Assembly (NCBI GenBank): GCA_964453665.1
Contig: CAYVQT010000013.1
Coordinates: forward strand, 1-60,479
Direction: 5' to 3'
DNA from: DAOUTY01 sp964453665
GTDB taxonomy: Bacteria; Chloroflexota; Dehalococcoidia; SZUA-161
Length of the DNA: 60,479 nt
The notes beneath the pieces were generated by a model. That model did not search any database and had not been told where the DNA came from. It worked only from the letters and a program-made list of their open reading frames with translations. The position numbers were made by a program, and so were the translations under genes. Positions 36,187-45,938 of this stretch are shown here, in pieces (position 1 is the first letter of the stretch; each line of letters begins with the position of its first letter).

Positions 36187-37029
36187 TCAGTGAATCTCCT
36201 CTCTGAGGATATTATAGAATCTTTCTCTAACGCTCCGCTCAATCCAGGGACAGTGACCGCATTTTTCTAACAGGATGAATCGAAAGTCTTTTAGAATGCG
36301 GGAAAGCGGGTCTTTTACACCTTCGTAAGGATGGGGGTCGTAGTCTCCGTGGATCGCTACTACAGGACATCGGACTCTCTTCCCGAGGTCTAAAAGCTTC
36401 CCTCTGGTTCTCATTTCTCTGGCTTGTTCCCACACACTGTGATAGACGTCATACTGGCATTCCAGTATCTCGCTGTCATGGGGCAATAGGTCATATGAGT
36501 CAGCCTTGGATATCAACTCACCCAGTCGGGCCATTGGCGTGTTTTTATCCTCGACAGCGGAGTCATTCAGGGTTTCTATCAGGGAAATTGCCTCCACCTT
36601 TTCCTCTTCATTGAGACGACCTAACCGGGTTATCATGATGTTTACGGCATATTTTTCTTCGTAGACGCCGCTCCCAACGAGTATGAGCTTTTTAACGAAT
36701 GAAGGATATCGGGCGGCTAAAATAAAACCGAGCATCGCACCCCATGAGAAACCGATCAGCGTAACAGGAAGGTCTCCGTTCTTTTCCAAAACGGTCTTCA
36801 GTTCCCGGACCTGCCCTTCAAGTGTTGCTGCTGTTTGAAGCGGCTCCAGAATACCCCCGATTGAGGCAAGTTCCCGCGCAACAGGCGCCATCTCTCCGGG
36901 TGTACCCGGCCCGCCGTGAATAACAGCCACATTAAAAGGCATGCTTCCGTATCTTCTCAGATTTTTCACGTTTACGCTAAGTTCAACCTTTTTTAAAAAT
37001 TTCCTATACAAATTATTCTCTGGCTCCAC
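36187..37029 (-). CDS. Alpha/beta hydrolase (proline iminopeptidase-like)
   Basis: 280 aa. The oxyanion loop is IHGGPGTPGEM. The nucleophile elbow GFSWGAMLG holds the catalytic Ser, AIHGDYDPHPYEG the Asp and LEKCGHCPWIERS the His. The HGGPG motif is typical of proline iminopeptidases and related hydrolases, but the cap region (residues 130-200) is short and the substrate cannot be read. No signal peptide. It sits alone on the minus strand between the FAD-enzyme array and the CDP-alcohol phosphatidyltransferase. About 200 bp downstream of 37029 (37030-37227) holds nothing I can identify. Confidence 0.88.
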   Translation of the reverse strand: MEPENNLYRKFLKKVELSVNVKNLRRYGSMPFNVAVIHGGPGTPGEMAPVARELASIGGILEPLQTAATLEGQVRELKTVLEKNGDLPVTLIGFSWGAMLGFILAARYPSFVKKLILVGSGVYEEKYAVNIMITRLGRLNEEEKVEAISLIETLNDSAVEDKNTPMARLGELISKADSYDLLPHDSEILECQYDVYHSVWEQAREMRTRGKLLDLGKRVRCPVVAIHGDYDPHPYEGVKDPLSRILKDFRFILLEKCGHCPWIERSVRERFYNILREEIH

Positions 37030-37227
37030 ACGAAAAACGTCCGCGTAAAATCAAGGATAGTTCCCAGCCTGCTGCGATCATGCGATTGACCTTCTCAGCG
37101 CCCCCTATTAACAACATCTTATGCTTTGCCTTATTCTGGCTTTAACTCAATATCACGTATCTGAAACAGCGTAATTTGGGGCTTACTGCAGCCATGCCAT
37201 CCGGCTTCGGGACCAGAAAGGCTCTTT

Positions 37228-37740
37228 TTACGCGGCCGCTTGCCTGTAGATACTACGTACGTATAAAAGATAATTGACACCTGTACCAAAGCCCACAATG
37301 AAGAAAATAATAAGAAGCACCCAGGCAAACTGCCAGCCAATGATATACGTCATGACCGTAGGATAGAAGCTGGCTGCGAGAAGATTGGTGTCCAGGTGAA
37401 TTATTGTTAACTTGCCCCTTCTTCTTGAGATGTATGTGACAACAGGTACTGCCCATACCAGGAATGCAAATGTAACGACACCGAGCCAGAAAGCCTCACC
37501 CCTGACAAACAGCGCAATTATTGTTCCGTACACAAGCAACAAGTCAGCCAGGCCGTCAAAGACCTCTCCGTATGTGGCTATCTTCCTGCTTCTCCTCGCA
37601 AAATACCCGTCAAGGTAATCGGTTATTGCGGCAGCGGCGAAAAGGTAGTATGCGGCCAGCGCTTCATCTGAGAATATGAGCCATATGACTATCGGGGCGG
37701 AAACGACCCTTAAGGCCGTAAGGACATCTGCTAGTCTCAT
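37228..37740 (-). CDS. CDP-alcohol phosphatidyltransferase family protein
   Basis: 170 aa from the ATG at 37740, chosen because it begins just before the first helix (RLADVLTALRVVSAPIV); the open frame runs 72 codons further upstream with no family resemblance. It carries the full catalytic signature D-x2-D-G-x2-A-R-x8-G-x3-D-x3-D (DYLDGYFARR ... GEVFDGLADLL). About six membrane spans. The family joins a CDP-activated lipid and an alcohol (glycerol-3-phosphate, inositol phosphate or another lipid), making phospholipid head groups. The alcohol used here is not evident. It is divergent from the methyltransferase. Confidence 0.88.
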   Translation of the reverse strand: MRLADVLTALRVVSAPIVIWLIFSDEALAAYYLFAAAAITDYLDGYFARRSRKIATYGEVFDGLADLLLVYGTIIALFVRGEAFWLGVVTFAFLVWAVPVVTYISRRRGKLTIIHLDTNLLAASFYPTVMTYIIGWQFAWVLLIIFFIVGFGTGVNYLLYVRSIYRQAAA

Positions 37741-37937
37741 TGATATTACTTGTTGAAATGCAGTCCTTGAACAGGATGTGATATGATAACTGGCATAACT
37801 CCAGGAAAACCCGCGGTTTTTCGTGCCGGAACGATTGCCATAATATAATAGCGGGATTCGCATCTTGTCAAGTAATTCAATTATCAGGAGCATCAACTGC
37901 CATGTCATGTAGAAGCTGGTAAACACGGGAGGATAAC

Positions 37938-38834
37938 ATGAAAGAGGGGAAACCAAGCTTCACAGCAGAAGGAACCGTTGCCCTGAGGTTTGCCGAATGG
38001 CTTGCGCCTGAGGATAAACGAATGTGTAACGACCCCCTGGCGAAGGATTTCGTGCCCGCCAAATTCAAGATCATCGGCAAGAGCCGGCTGCTGACGAAGA
38101 TTGTTCTCCGGGTCATTGAACGACTGGTCCCGGGCATGCTCGGTTATATAGTGGGCCGCACGAAATATATCGACGACTATCTGAAGGCGCGCATTGATGA
38201 TGGGATTGAGCAGCTGGTCATGCTTGGGGCCGGCTACGATTCCAGACCCTACAGGTTTGACGGCCTGAAGGGGAAGGTCAGGGTCTTTGAAGTGGATTTC
38301 CCTGCAACTCAAAAGATGAAGATGGGGAAAGTCAGGAGGATATTCGGGTCTCTTCCTGATCATGTCGTCTATGTCCCCGTTGATTTCGACGAGATAAAGC
38401 TCGGTGAAGGGCTTTCTGCGGGTGGCTATGACAAGAATCTTAAAACACTGTTCATCTGGGAAGGTGTGACCCCGTATATAGCAGCGGAGGCGATGGATGA
38501 GACCCTGGCTTTTGTGGCAAAGAACTCGGGTGAAGGAAGCTCCATCATATTCGACTACGTCCTGCGCTCGGCTCTGGACGGGACCTACGGTAGAGAACAG
38601 GTGCACAGGATTCGGAAAGCCTGGGAACGATTCGCTCAGCCTGTTACCTCCGAGCGTTTTAGCTTCGGGCTGGACGAGGGTACTATCGAGGATTTCCTTA
38701 CCCGGAGGGGGTTTTGCCACGTAGTGAACGTCACCGGCGAGCACTTCGAGAGCGCTTATTTCAGGGGGCCAAACGAGAACCTGAAGGTGTGGTGCGTTGT
38801 CTACGCCTCAGTTGCGCCTTGTAAACAGACCTAA
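37938..38834 (+). CDS. Class I SAM-dependent methyltransferase, LCMT/TIGR00027 type
   Basis: 298 aa. The SAM-binding motif MLGAGYDSRPYRF and the acidic loop VFEVDFPATQKMK are characteristic of the leucine carboxyl methyltransferase-like family. The early stretch NDPLAKDFV and TLFIWEGVTPYI also match. The ATG at 37938 has GGGAGGA upstream. Members act on small acids, polyketides or lipids and often occur in secondary-metabolite clusters, but here the neighbours are a CDP-alcohol phosphatidyltransferase (divergent) and an aldolase. Substrate unknown. Confidence 0.88.
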   Translation: MKEGKPSFTAEGTVALRFAEWLAPEDKRMCNDPLAKDFVPAKFKIIGKSRLLTKIVLRVIERLVPGMLGYIVGRTKYIDDYLKARIDDGIEQLVMLGAGYDSRPYRFDGLKGKVRVFEVDFPATQKMKMGKVRRIFGSLPDHVVYVPVDFDEIKLGEGLSAGGYDKNLKTLFIWEGVTPYIAAEAMDETLAFVAKNSGEGSSIIFDYVLRSALDGTYGREQVHRIRKAWERFAQPVTSERFSFGLDEGTIEDFLTRRGFCHVVNVTGEHFESAYFRGPNENLKVWCVVYASVAPCKQT

Positions 38835-38895
38835 TTGATAACCCCGACTCCATTCAGGAGCGTGAGTTTTCGATTAACTATCAGTCCGGTAATCA

Positions 38896-38924
38896 CATCC
38901 CCTATGTTGTATAAGTCGGGGATG
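38896..38924 (+). terminator. Possible stem-loop after the methyltransferase gene
   Basis: CATCCCC (38896-38902) pairs with GGGGATG (38918-38924) over a 15-nt loop, 62 nt beyond the stop codon. No clear T-run follows. Downstream, TATAAT at 38962-38967 is a possible -10 box for the aldolase gene, but its -35 box is poor. The rest of the 284-bp gap is featureless. Confidence 0.35.
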
Positions 38925-39118
38925 GGACTATCTATGTCTTTATGTAAAGGCGGATATATGATATAATTATAAGGCTAAGCGAAAATACCAGGAGCATTTG
39001 CTTTATCCCGCTTTTGCTTCTGCCGAATCGACCCCGTTTCTCTCCGAGGACTGCCCAGCCGACACCAGCGACATTCCTCCAAAGGAAAACGCAGGTCATT
39101 CGCTATTAGGAGGTACAA

Positions 39119-39778
39119 GTGAGCAACTGGAAGTCCGAAAAGGCTGAAGTGCTCAAGGCCGCACAGCAGATGGATGAGAAGGGCCTGGTAGCAGGCACAT
39201 CCGGCAACGTGAGCATGCGCCTCAGAGAGCCCGGCGGAAGGGAATTGGTGGCCATCACGCCTAACGACCGCCACTACGATACTATGAACGTAGATGACAT
39301 AGGCATAGTAGATTTCGACGGGCAGCTTGTTGAAGGTGAGCTTACCACGTCAATAGAGACCATGCTGCACATAGGCATTTACAAAGCACGTAAAAAGGTG
39401 AACGCTGTCATACACACGCACCCCATCTTCAGCAGCGTCTTTTCGATCGCCGGCCAAGCGATACCCGCCATCCTCGACGACCAGATTACCTACCTCGGCG
39501 GAGAGATAAAGGTAGCTGATTATTCCCTACCCGGCAGCCAGGAACTGGTACAAAACGCTGTGCCCGCCCTCGGGCAGATGAATGCGGTTATTCTGGCAAA
39601 TCACGGCGCCGTCACCGTGGGCAGAGATATGAGGGAAGCCTTTACTAACATGGAGATGCTGGAGAAGACAGCCAGAATATACATCTACGCACTCAGCGTG
39701 GGTAAAATTAACCCCGTGCCCGCAGCGGCTCTGGAGATGGAGCAGGCTTATTTCAACTATCTACATGGTGATAGCTGA
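39119..39778 (+). CDS. Class II aldolase/adducin family protein
   Basis: 219 aa, the usual size for fuculose-phosphate-type aldolases. GTG start at 39119 with TTAGGAGGT upstream. The N-terminus GLVAGTSGNVSMRL is the phosphate-binding loop. Zinc ligands are expected from HTHPIFSSV (two His) and ANHGAVTVG (third His); the catalytic acid would be Glu in SIETMLH. It cleaves or joins a small phosphorylated sugar with dihydroxyacetone phosphate or lactaldehyde, or is a sugar-phosphate epimerase. It is followed 60 nt later by the giant activase. Confidence 0.88.
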   Translation: MSNWKSEKAEVLKAAQQMDEKGLVAGTSGNVSMRLREPGGRELVAITPNDRHYDTMNVDDIGIVDFDGQLVEGELTTSIETMLHIGIYKARKKVNAVIHTHPIFSSVFSIAGQAIPAILDDQITYLGGEIKVADYSLPGSQELVQNAVPALGQMNAVILANHGAVTVGRDMREAFTNMEMLEKTARIYIYALSVGKINPVPAAALEMEQAYFNYLHGDS

Positions 39779-39838
39779 CAGGCAGCTTATCATTAATATC
39801 AGGCAGTCATATCTATTGACCAAGAGCAAGAGGGCCAG

Positions 39839-42800
39839 ATGGCAGAACAAAACAAGCTGTACATGGGGATAGACGTAGGTTCTGTCAGCCTCAACATCGC
39901 CATAATTGACGAACAGGCAAACCTCCTTGAGAGCATCTACCAGCGAACTAAGGGACAACCCGTCCCGGCCTTGCTTGATACCTTTAAAAACCTCGTCAAA
40001 GCTTACCCCCGAATGAACGGAGTTTTATCCACCGGAAGCGGACGGGAACTGGTGTCCAGTATCCTGGGTGTAGATAAAGAGAACGAGATCCTGACCCAGG
40101 CAGCAGCTACTACCCATTTTCATCCCGAGGTCAGAACAATCATCGAAATCGGGGGGCAAGATTCAAAGCTGATTTTCCTGGAGCCAGACGAAAAGAAGGG
40201 GAAATCAATAATAATTGACCACGCCCTTAACGAGATATGCGCTGCCGGCACAGGGTCCTTCCTCGATCAACAGGCGTATCGCCTGGGAATCTCGATAGAC
40301 AAAGAGTTTGGCGATCTGGCACTTAAATCCAATCGGCCAGCGACTATTGCAGGACGGTGCAGCGTCTTTGCCAAATCCGATATGGTCCACCTGCAACAAG
40401 AGGGAACACTGAAAGAAGATATCGTGGCAGGGCTCTGCTACGCTTTGGCCAGGAATTACATAAGCAACCTGGGCAAGGGAAGGACATTTAATAAGCCGGT
40501 AGCATTCCAGGGCGGAGTTGCCGCCAACAAAGGCGTGGTTAAAGCATTCGAAGAGATACTGGAGCTTGGACAGGGTGAACTTCTTATCCCCGAACACTTT
40601 TTCATCATGGGCGCTTTTGGTTCTGCTATCACAGCCGGTAAAAAGGAGAACGGTACACCCCTCGAGCTTGGTCAGGCTATAGAGGACTTGGAACAGTACC
40701 TTATCAAGACGGCTAACGAGGAAAAACACAGCTATCTAAAGAGGCTGGTCTTCAAAGATGGCGTGACTGCCGACACCGAAGATTACTTCGGGCAGCGGAG
40801 GCAGAAGGAGAGGGTATACCTGGGAATAGATGTAGGTGCAGCAAGCACAAACATCGTTATCCTGGACGAGAACAAGAACCTTCTTCGCAAAAGATATCTG
40901 ATGACCGAAGGCGATCCCGTCGAGTCAGTCAAGAAAGGTCTGGCAGATATCATTCTCGGCATAGAAGACACCCTGGAAGTTCAAGGGGCAGGAGTCACCG
41001 GCAGCGGACGCTATTTCGTGGGCGATTTCGTTGGCGCCGACGTTGTGATCAATGAGATTACAGCACAGGCGAAAGCGACTGTCGAGATCGACAATACTGT
41101 GGACACCATCTTTGAGATCGGTGGTCAGGACTCGAAATATATCTTTCTCAAAAATGGCTCCGTAGTTGATTTTGAGATGAACAAAGTCTGTGCCGCAGGA
41201 ACAGGCTCATTTCTTCAGGAGCAGGCGACCAGGCTAGATGTAGAAATAGACAACTTCAGCAAACTCGCACTGGCCTCCGAAACACCCGCTGACCTGGGCA
41301 CGCGGTGCACCGTTTTTATGGAATCCGACCTGATACACCACCAGCAGGTAGGCTCACCCAAAGTTGACCTCATCGCCGGCCTTTCATACTCAGTAGCATA
41401 CAATTACATAGAAAAGGTTGTGGAAAACAAGAGGATCGGCAACAGGATATATTTTCAGGGCGGAGTAGCCACAAACAGAAGTGTGGCTGCCGCCTTTGAA
41501 AACATTCTGGATAGACAAGTCATTGTGCCCGATAACCACCATGTAACCGGCGCAATAGGCGCCGCTCTGATCGCAAGGGAGAGACGTCTGGATAGCCAGC
41601 AAAAAAGCAACTTCGTCGGCTTCAATCTCTGGGACAGAGAATATGAGGTTACAACCTTCGAGTGTAAGCATTGTCCCAACCACTGTGAGATAAAAAAGGT
41701 GACCATCAGCGGCGAACTGGAATCGTTCTACGGCGGTATATGCGATAGATATGAAATCAAGCGCGGAGAGGGCACGAGTACAGATTTGCCTGACCTGTTT
41801 CGGGAGAGAGAGGATCTGCTGCTAAGTTACCACAATGAAGACGAAGCGCCCACTGACTCCGTTACAATCGGTATCCCTAGAATGCTGATGTTCTACGAGC
41901 AGTTCCCGCTGTGGGGGACTTTCTTTCAAGAACTGGGCCTAAAGGTTGTGCTCTCGGACAAGACAAACAGAGCGCTCATCAACAAGGGGCTCCAGCGAAT
42001 TCTGGCCGAGATATGCTATCCGGTAAAAGTAGCCTATGGACACGTGGAGAACCTGGTCGAGAAGAACGTAGACTATGTTTTTATGCCCAATATCATCGAT
42101 CTTGAGAGGACAGCGGACGACGCAGACAGAAGCTATAACTGCCCCTATATTCAGGGTATTCCCTTCATGATCGGGCCTGCTTTTGAAGACAGGGTGAAGA
42201 TTCTGAAGCCGACTATATACATGGCGGATGAGAACTACAACCTCCGGGAGCAGATGCTTAAATTGGGCAAAATGTTCGGCAAATCCAAGAAGAAAGCCTC
42301 CTATGCTGCAGACGCCGCCATCAACGCTCAGCGAGAGTTCCAGGAGAAATGTCAGCAGAGAGGCCGCGAGGCACTCGATAGCCTGAGCCGGGACAACGAA
42401 GCGGTAGTAGTTATAGGCAAACCTTACAACGCCCACGATATAGGACTAAACCTGAACATTCCTAAAAAATTGCGGAAATTAGGCGTGCTGGCAATTCCGT
42501 TCGACCTGCTGCCTTTGGATCATGTCCGGCTACCTGCTCACTACTCCAACCTGGTCTGGAAGAACGAGCAGAACCTTCTCAGAGCAATCATATTCGCCAG
42601 GGACCACAGGAGCCTGAATCCCGTATTGATCACAAACTACGGCTGCGGCCCGGACGCCTTCTTCATGAAATATCTCGATGACACCATGGGAGAAAACCCC
42701 TATCTGGTGCTGGAGGTAGACGAGCATAGCGCTGACGCTGGAATAGCAACCAGGGTCGAGGCTTTCGTAGACACCGCCAACAGACCCAAGGCGGCTGTAA

Positions 42801-44080
42801 AAATTGACGAACAGCCGGAGCTGATGGTTGTAAGGCCTGGAAGCGAGATTGGAATACTCAGGCCATCAAGAAAAATGAGGGAGTTCGACAGGACAATTTA
42901 CATTCCCTATCTAAGCGGTCACTCCGATGTTTTCGCTGCTTCGCTCCAGTCTGTAGGCCTGGATGCCCGGGTCTTGCCCAGACCCGACGAAAGATCTGAC
43001 GAACTGGGGAGAAGATATGCCTCTTCAAAGGAGTGCCACCCCTATCAGCTTCTAACCGGAGACCTGGTACGTATGACCGAACTGGAAGGCTTCGACCCCG
43101 ACCGCTCAGCATTCTTCACGCTCAACTTCGATGGCTCCTGCCGCATGAGCCAGTACGCCCTGTCGTTTAAACTGGCCCTTAAGAGATTGGGGCTCTCCCA
43201 CATTCCCGTGGTTGCCCCTTCAACATCGATTCGCCTTGATGAGGCTACCAGATTATTCGGGCACAACTGGGCCAAGGCGATCTGGAAAGGCTGGCTGGCA
43301 ACGGACGTCCTGATATCCAAGTTACTCCATATTCGACCTTATGAGATAAACGAAGGCGAAACCGAAAGGGTATATGAATGGGCAGTGCAGCACCTATGTT
43401 CAGGGCTTTTGGCGGGTAACTTCTCCGGATACTTCGCACGCGCTGTCGATGCCATGGACCGTATACCGATAAGGAAAGAAAATAGGCCCATCATCGGAAT
43501 CGTAGGTGAGTTCTACACCTGCATGAACTCCTGGTCGAATAGTGATATAGTCAAAGAGTTTGAGGCACAGGGCGCTGAAGTGAAGTTCGGGCCGACTACC
43601 ACAGACTACATGGTGTATTTTGAGCACGTATACCCCAAAATGAGCTCGGCCCGGGGTAAATATATGGCCGCACTCTATTATTATTTACGGCGAGCGTGGA
43701 ACGAAAGGTGGCAGGGTAAAATCGAGAGCGCGCTGGGGAATGAGCTGGCAGAATGGAAGCTACCATCAGTCGAGCGAAGGATCGAGATGGCTTCGCCTTA
43801 TGTCAGCTCCGCCATAGACCCGGTTGTAACTGTAAATATTGCCAAGGCAGAAGGGTATGCGACTCAGGGCTGTAGCGGCATAGCCAACCTCATCGTCCTT
43901 AACTGCGTTTTCGGTACTCTGGCTACCGCCATCTACAAGAAGGTGCAGAGGGAGAATAACCGTATTCCCTTGCTTACAATGATATACGACGGACTGAAAC
44001 AAACAAACGCAAAGACGAGGATCGAGGCTTTTTCGCACCAGGTGAAGTCGTACCAGGAGAGATACGGCGAAGGCAACTAA
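39839..44080 (+). CDS. Double 2-hydroxyacyl-CoA dehydratase-type activase fused to DUF2229/HgdB-like region
   Basis: 1413 aa. Two successive BadF/BadG/HgdC activase domains (about 5-285 and 327-590) each have the ASKHA start [YL]GIDVG, the glycine loop GTGS and cysteines for the shared [4Fe-4S] cluster: Cys134/Cys174 and Cys451/Cys490. A CxxCxxxC motif (Cys609, 612, 616) links to a DUF2229 domain (about 675-900; IGIPRMLMFYEQFPLWGTFF) and an HgdB-like C-terminal part. Such giants couple ATP hydrolysis to low-potential electron transfer for radical reactions on acyl- or aryl-CoA compounds. The true partner dehydratase or reductase is not in the window. One intact frame with no faults. The family is typical of strict anaerobes. 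Confidence 0.9.
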   Translation: MAEQNKLYMGIDVGSVSLNIAIIDEQANLLESIYQRTKGQPVPALLDTFKNLVKAYPRMNGVLSTGSGRELVSSILGVDKENEILTQAAATTHFHPEVRTIIEIGGQDSKLIFLEPDEKKGKSIIIDHALNEICAAGTGSFLDQQAYRLGISIDKEFGDLALKSNRPATIAGRCSVFAKSDMVHLQQEGTLKEDIVAGLCYALARNYISNLGKGRTFNKPVAFQGGVAANKGVVKAFEEILELGQGELLIPEHFFIMGAFGSAITAGKKENGTPLELGQAIEDLEQYLIKTANEEKHSYLKRLVFKDGVTADTEDYFGQRRQKERVYLGIDVGAASTNIVILDENKNLLRKRYLMTEGDPVESVKKGLADIILGIEDTLEVQGAGVTGSGRYFVGDFVGADVVINEITAQAKATVEIDNTVDTIFEIGGQDSKYIFLKNGSVVDFEMNKVCAAGTGSFLQEQATRLDVEIDNFSKLALASETPADLGTRCTVFMESDLIHHQQVGSPKVDLIAGLSYSVAYNYIEKVVENKRIGNRIYFQGGVATNRSVAAAFENILDRQVIVPDNHHVTGAIGAALIARERRLDSQQKSNFVGFNLWDREYEVTTFECKHCPNHCEIKKVTISGELESFYGGICDRYEIKRGEGTSTDLPDLFREREDLLLSYHNEDEAPTDSVTIGIPRMLMFYEQFPLWGTFFQELGLKVVLSDKTNRALINKGLQRILAEICYPVKVAYGHVENLVEKNVDYVFMPNIIDLERTADDADRSYNCPYIQGIPFMIGPAFEDRVKILKPTIYMADENYNLREQMLKLGKMFGKSKKKASYAADAAINAQREFQEKCQQRGREALDSLSRDNEAVVVIGKPYNAHDIGLNLNIPKKLRKLGVLAIPFDLLPLDHVRLPAHYSNLVWKNEQNLLRAIIFARDHRSLNPVLITNYGCGPDAFFMKYLDDTMGENPYLVLEVDEHSADAGIATRVEAFVDTANRPKAAVKIDEQPELMVVRPGSEIGILRPSRKMREFDRTIYIPYLSGHSDVFAASLQSVGLDARVLPRPDERSDELGRRYASSKECHPYQLLTGDLVRMTELEGFDPDRSAFFTLNFDGSCRMSQYALSFKLALKRLGLSHIPVVAPSTSIRLDEATRLFGHNWAKAIWKGWLATDVLISKLLHIRPYEINEGETERVYEWAVQHLCSGLLAGNFSGYFARAVDAMDRIPIRKENRPIIGIVGEFYTCMNSWSNSDIVKEFEAQGAEVKFGPTTTDYMVYFEHVYPKMSSARGKYMAALYYYLRRAWNERWQGKIESALGNELAEWKLPSVERRIEMASPYVSSAIDPVVTVNIAKAEGYATQGCSGIANLIVLNCVFGTLATAIYKKVQRENNRIPLLTMIYDGLKQTNAKTRIEAFSHQVKSYQERYGEGN

Positions 44081-44275
44081 ACAGCCTGCCGCTTCAAATC
44101 CCGGCTTCTTTAGCAGCCTTGATCTGAGTAGCTGCAAAATCTTCCTGTGCTCATTAATTATCCTTATATTCATTGAACGCGTATAATCAAGCATCCGTTA
44201 GTACTCTTTTAGTGGCAGCTCGCGGTAGACATGCAGAAATGGGAGGAAAAGTAAATTGGAGGACAAGCTGATGCT

Positions 44276-44327
44276 GTTGACAGATTCACCAAAAAGTGCC
44301 ATATTAATTTACTACCATTAGTACTAT
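44276..44327 (+). promoter_or_regulatory. Promoter region of the first ketosynthase unit
   Basis: TTGACA at 44277-44282 inside GTTGACAGAT, then GTGC at 44296-44299, an AT-rich -10 area (TATTAA at 44302-44307, a long spacer) and GTACTAT at 44321-44327. The elements GTTGACAGAT, a CC in the spacer, GTGC at +20 and GTACTAT recur before the second ketosynthase unit at 47774. It is the main feature of the gap 44081-44383. Confidence 0.6.
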
Positions 44328-44383
44328 AACCTGCGGATTACAATTGTATAAACAGTCAGACACGCTCCCGGGAGGAGGTAAAA

Positions 44384-44800
44384 ATGTTGCTGAAGTCTAT
44401 CCTGGAACCGCCAACCAAGTTCGTCTCAAAAAAGGTCATTACGCTTGAAGTCAAGATGGTGGACAGGTTTATACCTGATAAACTGCTGCTCTTTTACTTA
44501 AATACGCTGGATAAGCATGTCCCATCCAGAGCAATAGATGGGATTATTGAAGGTCTGGATAAGCTCCCTCCAAGGGTGCGTTCCTCGCTTATCACCGCAG
44601 CAGATGAGTATGTCCCGGACACAGTAGCGAGTTCGCGAAAGGTTTCCGCCGTAATCTCCGGAGTTTATAAGTATATACCCGATAGGATTATTCCCCCGGA
44701 GTCCGCTGAGAACTGGTCAAACGTCAAAACTAAGTTCCATATCCCGACGCTACTGTCCAGAGATAAGAGCCAGGGCAGAGCTCGCAGAGCCCAATACTAA
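44384..44800 (+). CDS. Unknown 138-aa protein with five ~16-residue repeats
   Basis: Very strong ribosome site (GGGAGGAGG). I do not recognise a family. The protein contains five related units, each [D/Y]-x-x-[IVP]-P followed by a hydrophobic helix: DRFIPDKL (27), DKHVPSRAI (43), DKLPPRVR (59), DEYVPDTV (74) and YKYIPDRII (95), spaced 16, 16, 15 and 21 residues apart. Each unit should make a short amphipathic helix after a proline turn, which suits lying on a membrane or a lipid-loaded partner. The C-terminus is basic. It is the first gene behind the cluster promoter, 46 nt ahead of the first ketosynthase III gene, so it probably serves that pathway. Confidence 0.78.
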   Translation: MLLKSILEPPTKFVSKKVITLEVKMVDRFIPDKLLLFYLNTLDKHVPSRAIDGIIEGLDKLPPRVRSSLITAADEYVPDTVASSRKVSAVISGVYKYIPDRIIPPESAENWSNVKTKFHIPTLLSRDKSQGRARRAQY

Positions 44801-44846
44801 GTACAGCTTAGATATATAGTAGCAAGTTCGCTGAGGATGGGTTGAA

Positions 44847-45896
44847 ATGCGGTATAAGAAGGTCTGCATCGAATCCATAGGGTACGAACTCCCTGATATA
44901 GTTGTCACATCCGTTAGCCTCGAAGAGAAGCTCGCCTCCATCTACAAGAAACTGAACCGCTCCTTCGGACGCCTGGAGATGATGACCGGAATTCGCGAGC
45001 GTCGGTTCTGGGATGAGAATACACCGCCAAGCACCTTCAGCACCATGGCAGCAAGAAAGGCCATCGCCAGTTCAGGAATCGATAAATCGGACATCGAATG
45101 TCTACTCCACACATCTGTAAGCCGTGATTTCCTTGAACCCGCGACAGCTTTTGTGGTTCATGATTCCCTGGGGCTCCCTCCTTCAGCCCTGATCTTCGAC
45201 ATCTCAAATGCATGTATTGGTTTCATTAACGGCATGGTAACCCTGGCAAACATGATCGAGTTGGGCCAGGTGAAAGCAGGAATTGTGGTTGGCGGGGAGA
45301 GCAGCAGACGCCTTATCGATGCAACGATTAATGAACTCTTGAACGACCCTGAAGTAGACAGAGGTAAACTTAAAGACGGCTTCGCCTCTATGACTCTGGG
45401 ATCTGGAGCGGTGGCAGCGGTGCTCACTCACAGGTCACTTTCGAAATCCAACCACCGCATAGTAGGTGGTGCAGTACGCACAGCTTCACAGCACAATGGC
45501 CTCTGCCGAGTAGATGCTGACACTTGCTTCTACGATACCGCTTCCTACCCCAATATGCACGCAGACTTCCAGGGAATCCTTAAGAACGGCTTGGGGCTGG
45601 TAAGCGAAACATGGGAAGCCTTCGAGCAAGAGGTGAACTGGAAGAAATCAAATGTCGATAAAATTTTCAACCACCAGGTGAGCGCGGTACATCAGGAACT
45701 ACTTTTCCGTACACTCGAGATGGATCCAGCTATCGGCTTCTCCACCGTTGAATACCTGGGAAACATCGGTTCTTGTTCCCTCCCTATTTCTCTCGCTATC
45801 GGAATCGAGCAGGGGCGTATTAATGTTGGCGATAAGGTAGTGCTGATGGCCGCCGGTAGCGGATTGTCCTCCATTATGCTGGGGCTAGTTTGGTAG
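44847..45896 (+). CDS. OleA-like 3-oxoacyl synthase III (copy 1)
   Basis: 349 aa thiolase-fold enzyme. Catalytic Cys123 in ISNACIGFING, His276 in FNHQVSAVH and Asn306 in YLGNIGSCSLP. Its match to OleA of Xanthomonas (recalled, not searched) is notable throughout: LLHTSVSRDFLEPAT, GIRERRFWD and a C-terminal GSGLSS. The OleA general base Glu117 corresponds to Glu97 here, 26 residues before the Cys in both, and His-Asn spacing is 30 in both. OleA condenses two fatty acyl-CoA chains head to head; FabH uses malonyl-ACP. Which this one does is open. It is followed 42 nt later by a FabF-like partner. Confidence 0.88.
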   Translation: MRYKKVCIESIGYELPDIVVTSVSLEEKLASIYKKLNRSFGRLEMMTGIRERRFWDENTPPSTFSTMAARKAIASSGIDKSDIECLLHTSVSRDFLEPATAFVVHDSLGLPPSALIFDISNACIGFINGMVTLANMIELGQVKAGIVVGGESSRRLIDATINELLNDPEVDRGKLKDGFASMTLGSGAVAAVLTHRSLSKSNHRIVGGAVRTASQHNGLCRVDADTCFYDTASYPNMHADFQGILKNGLGLVSETWEAFEQEVNWKKSNVDKIFNHQVSAVHQELLFRTLEMDPAIGFSTVEYLGNIGSCSLPISLAIGIEQGRINVGDKVVLMAAGSGLSSIMLGLVW

Positions 45897-45938
45897 CACC
45901 AGCAGACTAGACAAGCATACATTAATACGGTTACCAGC

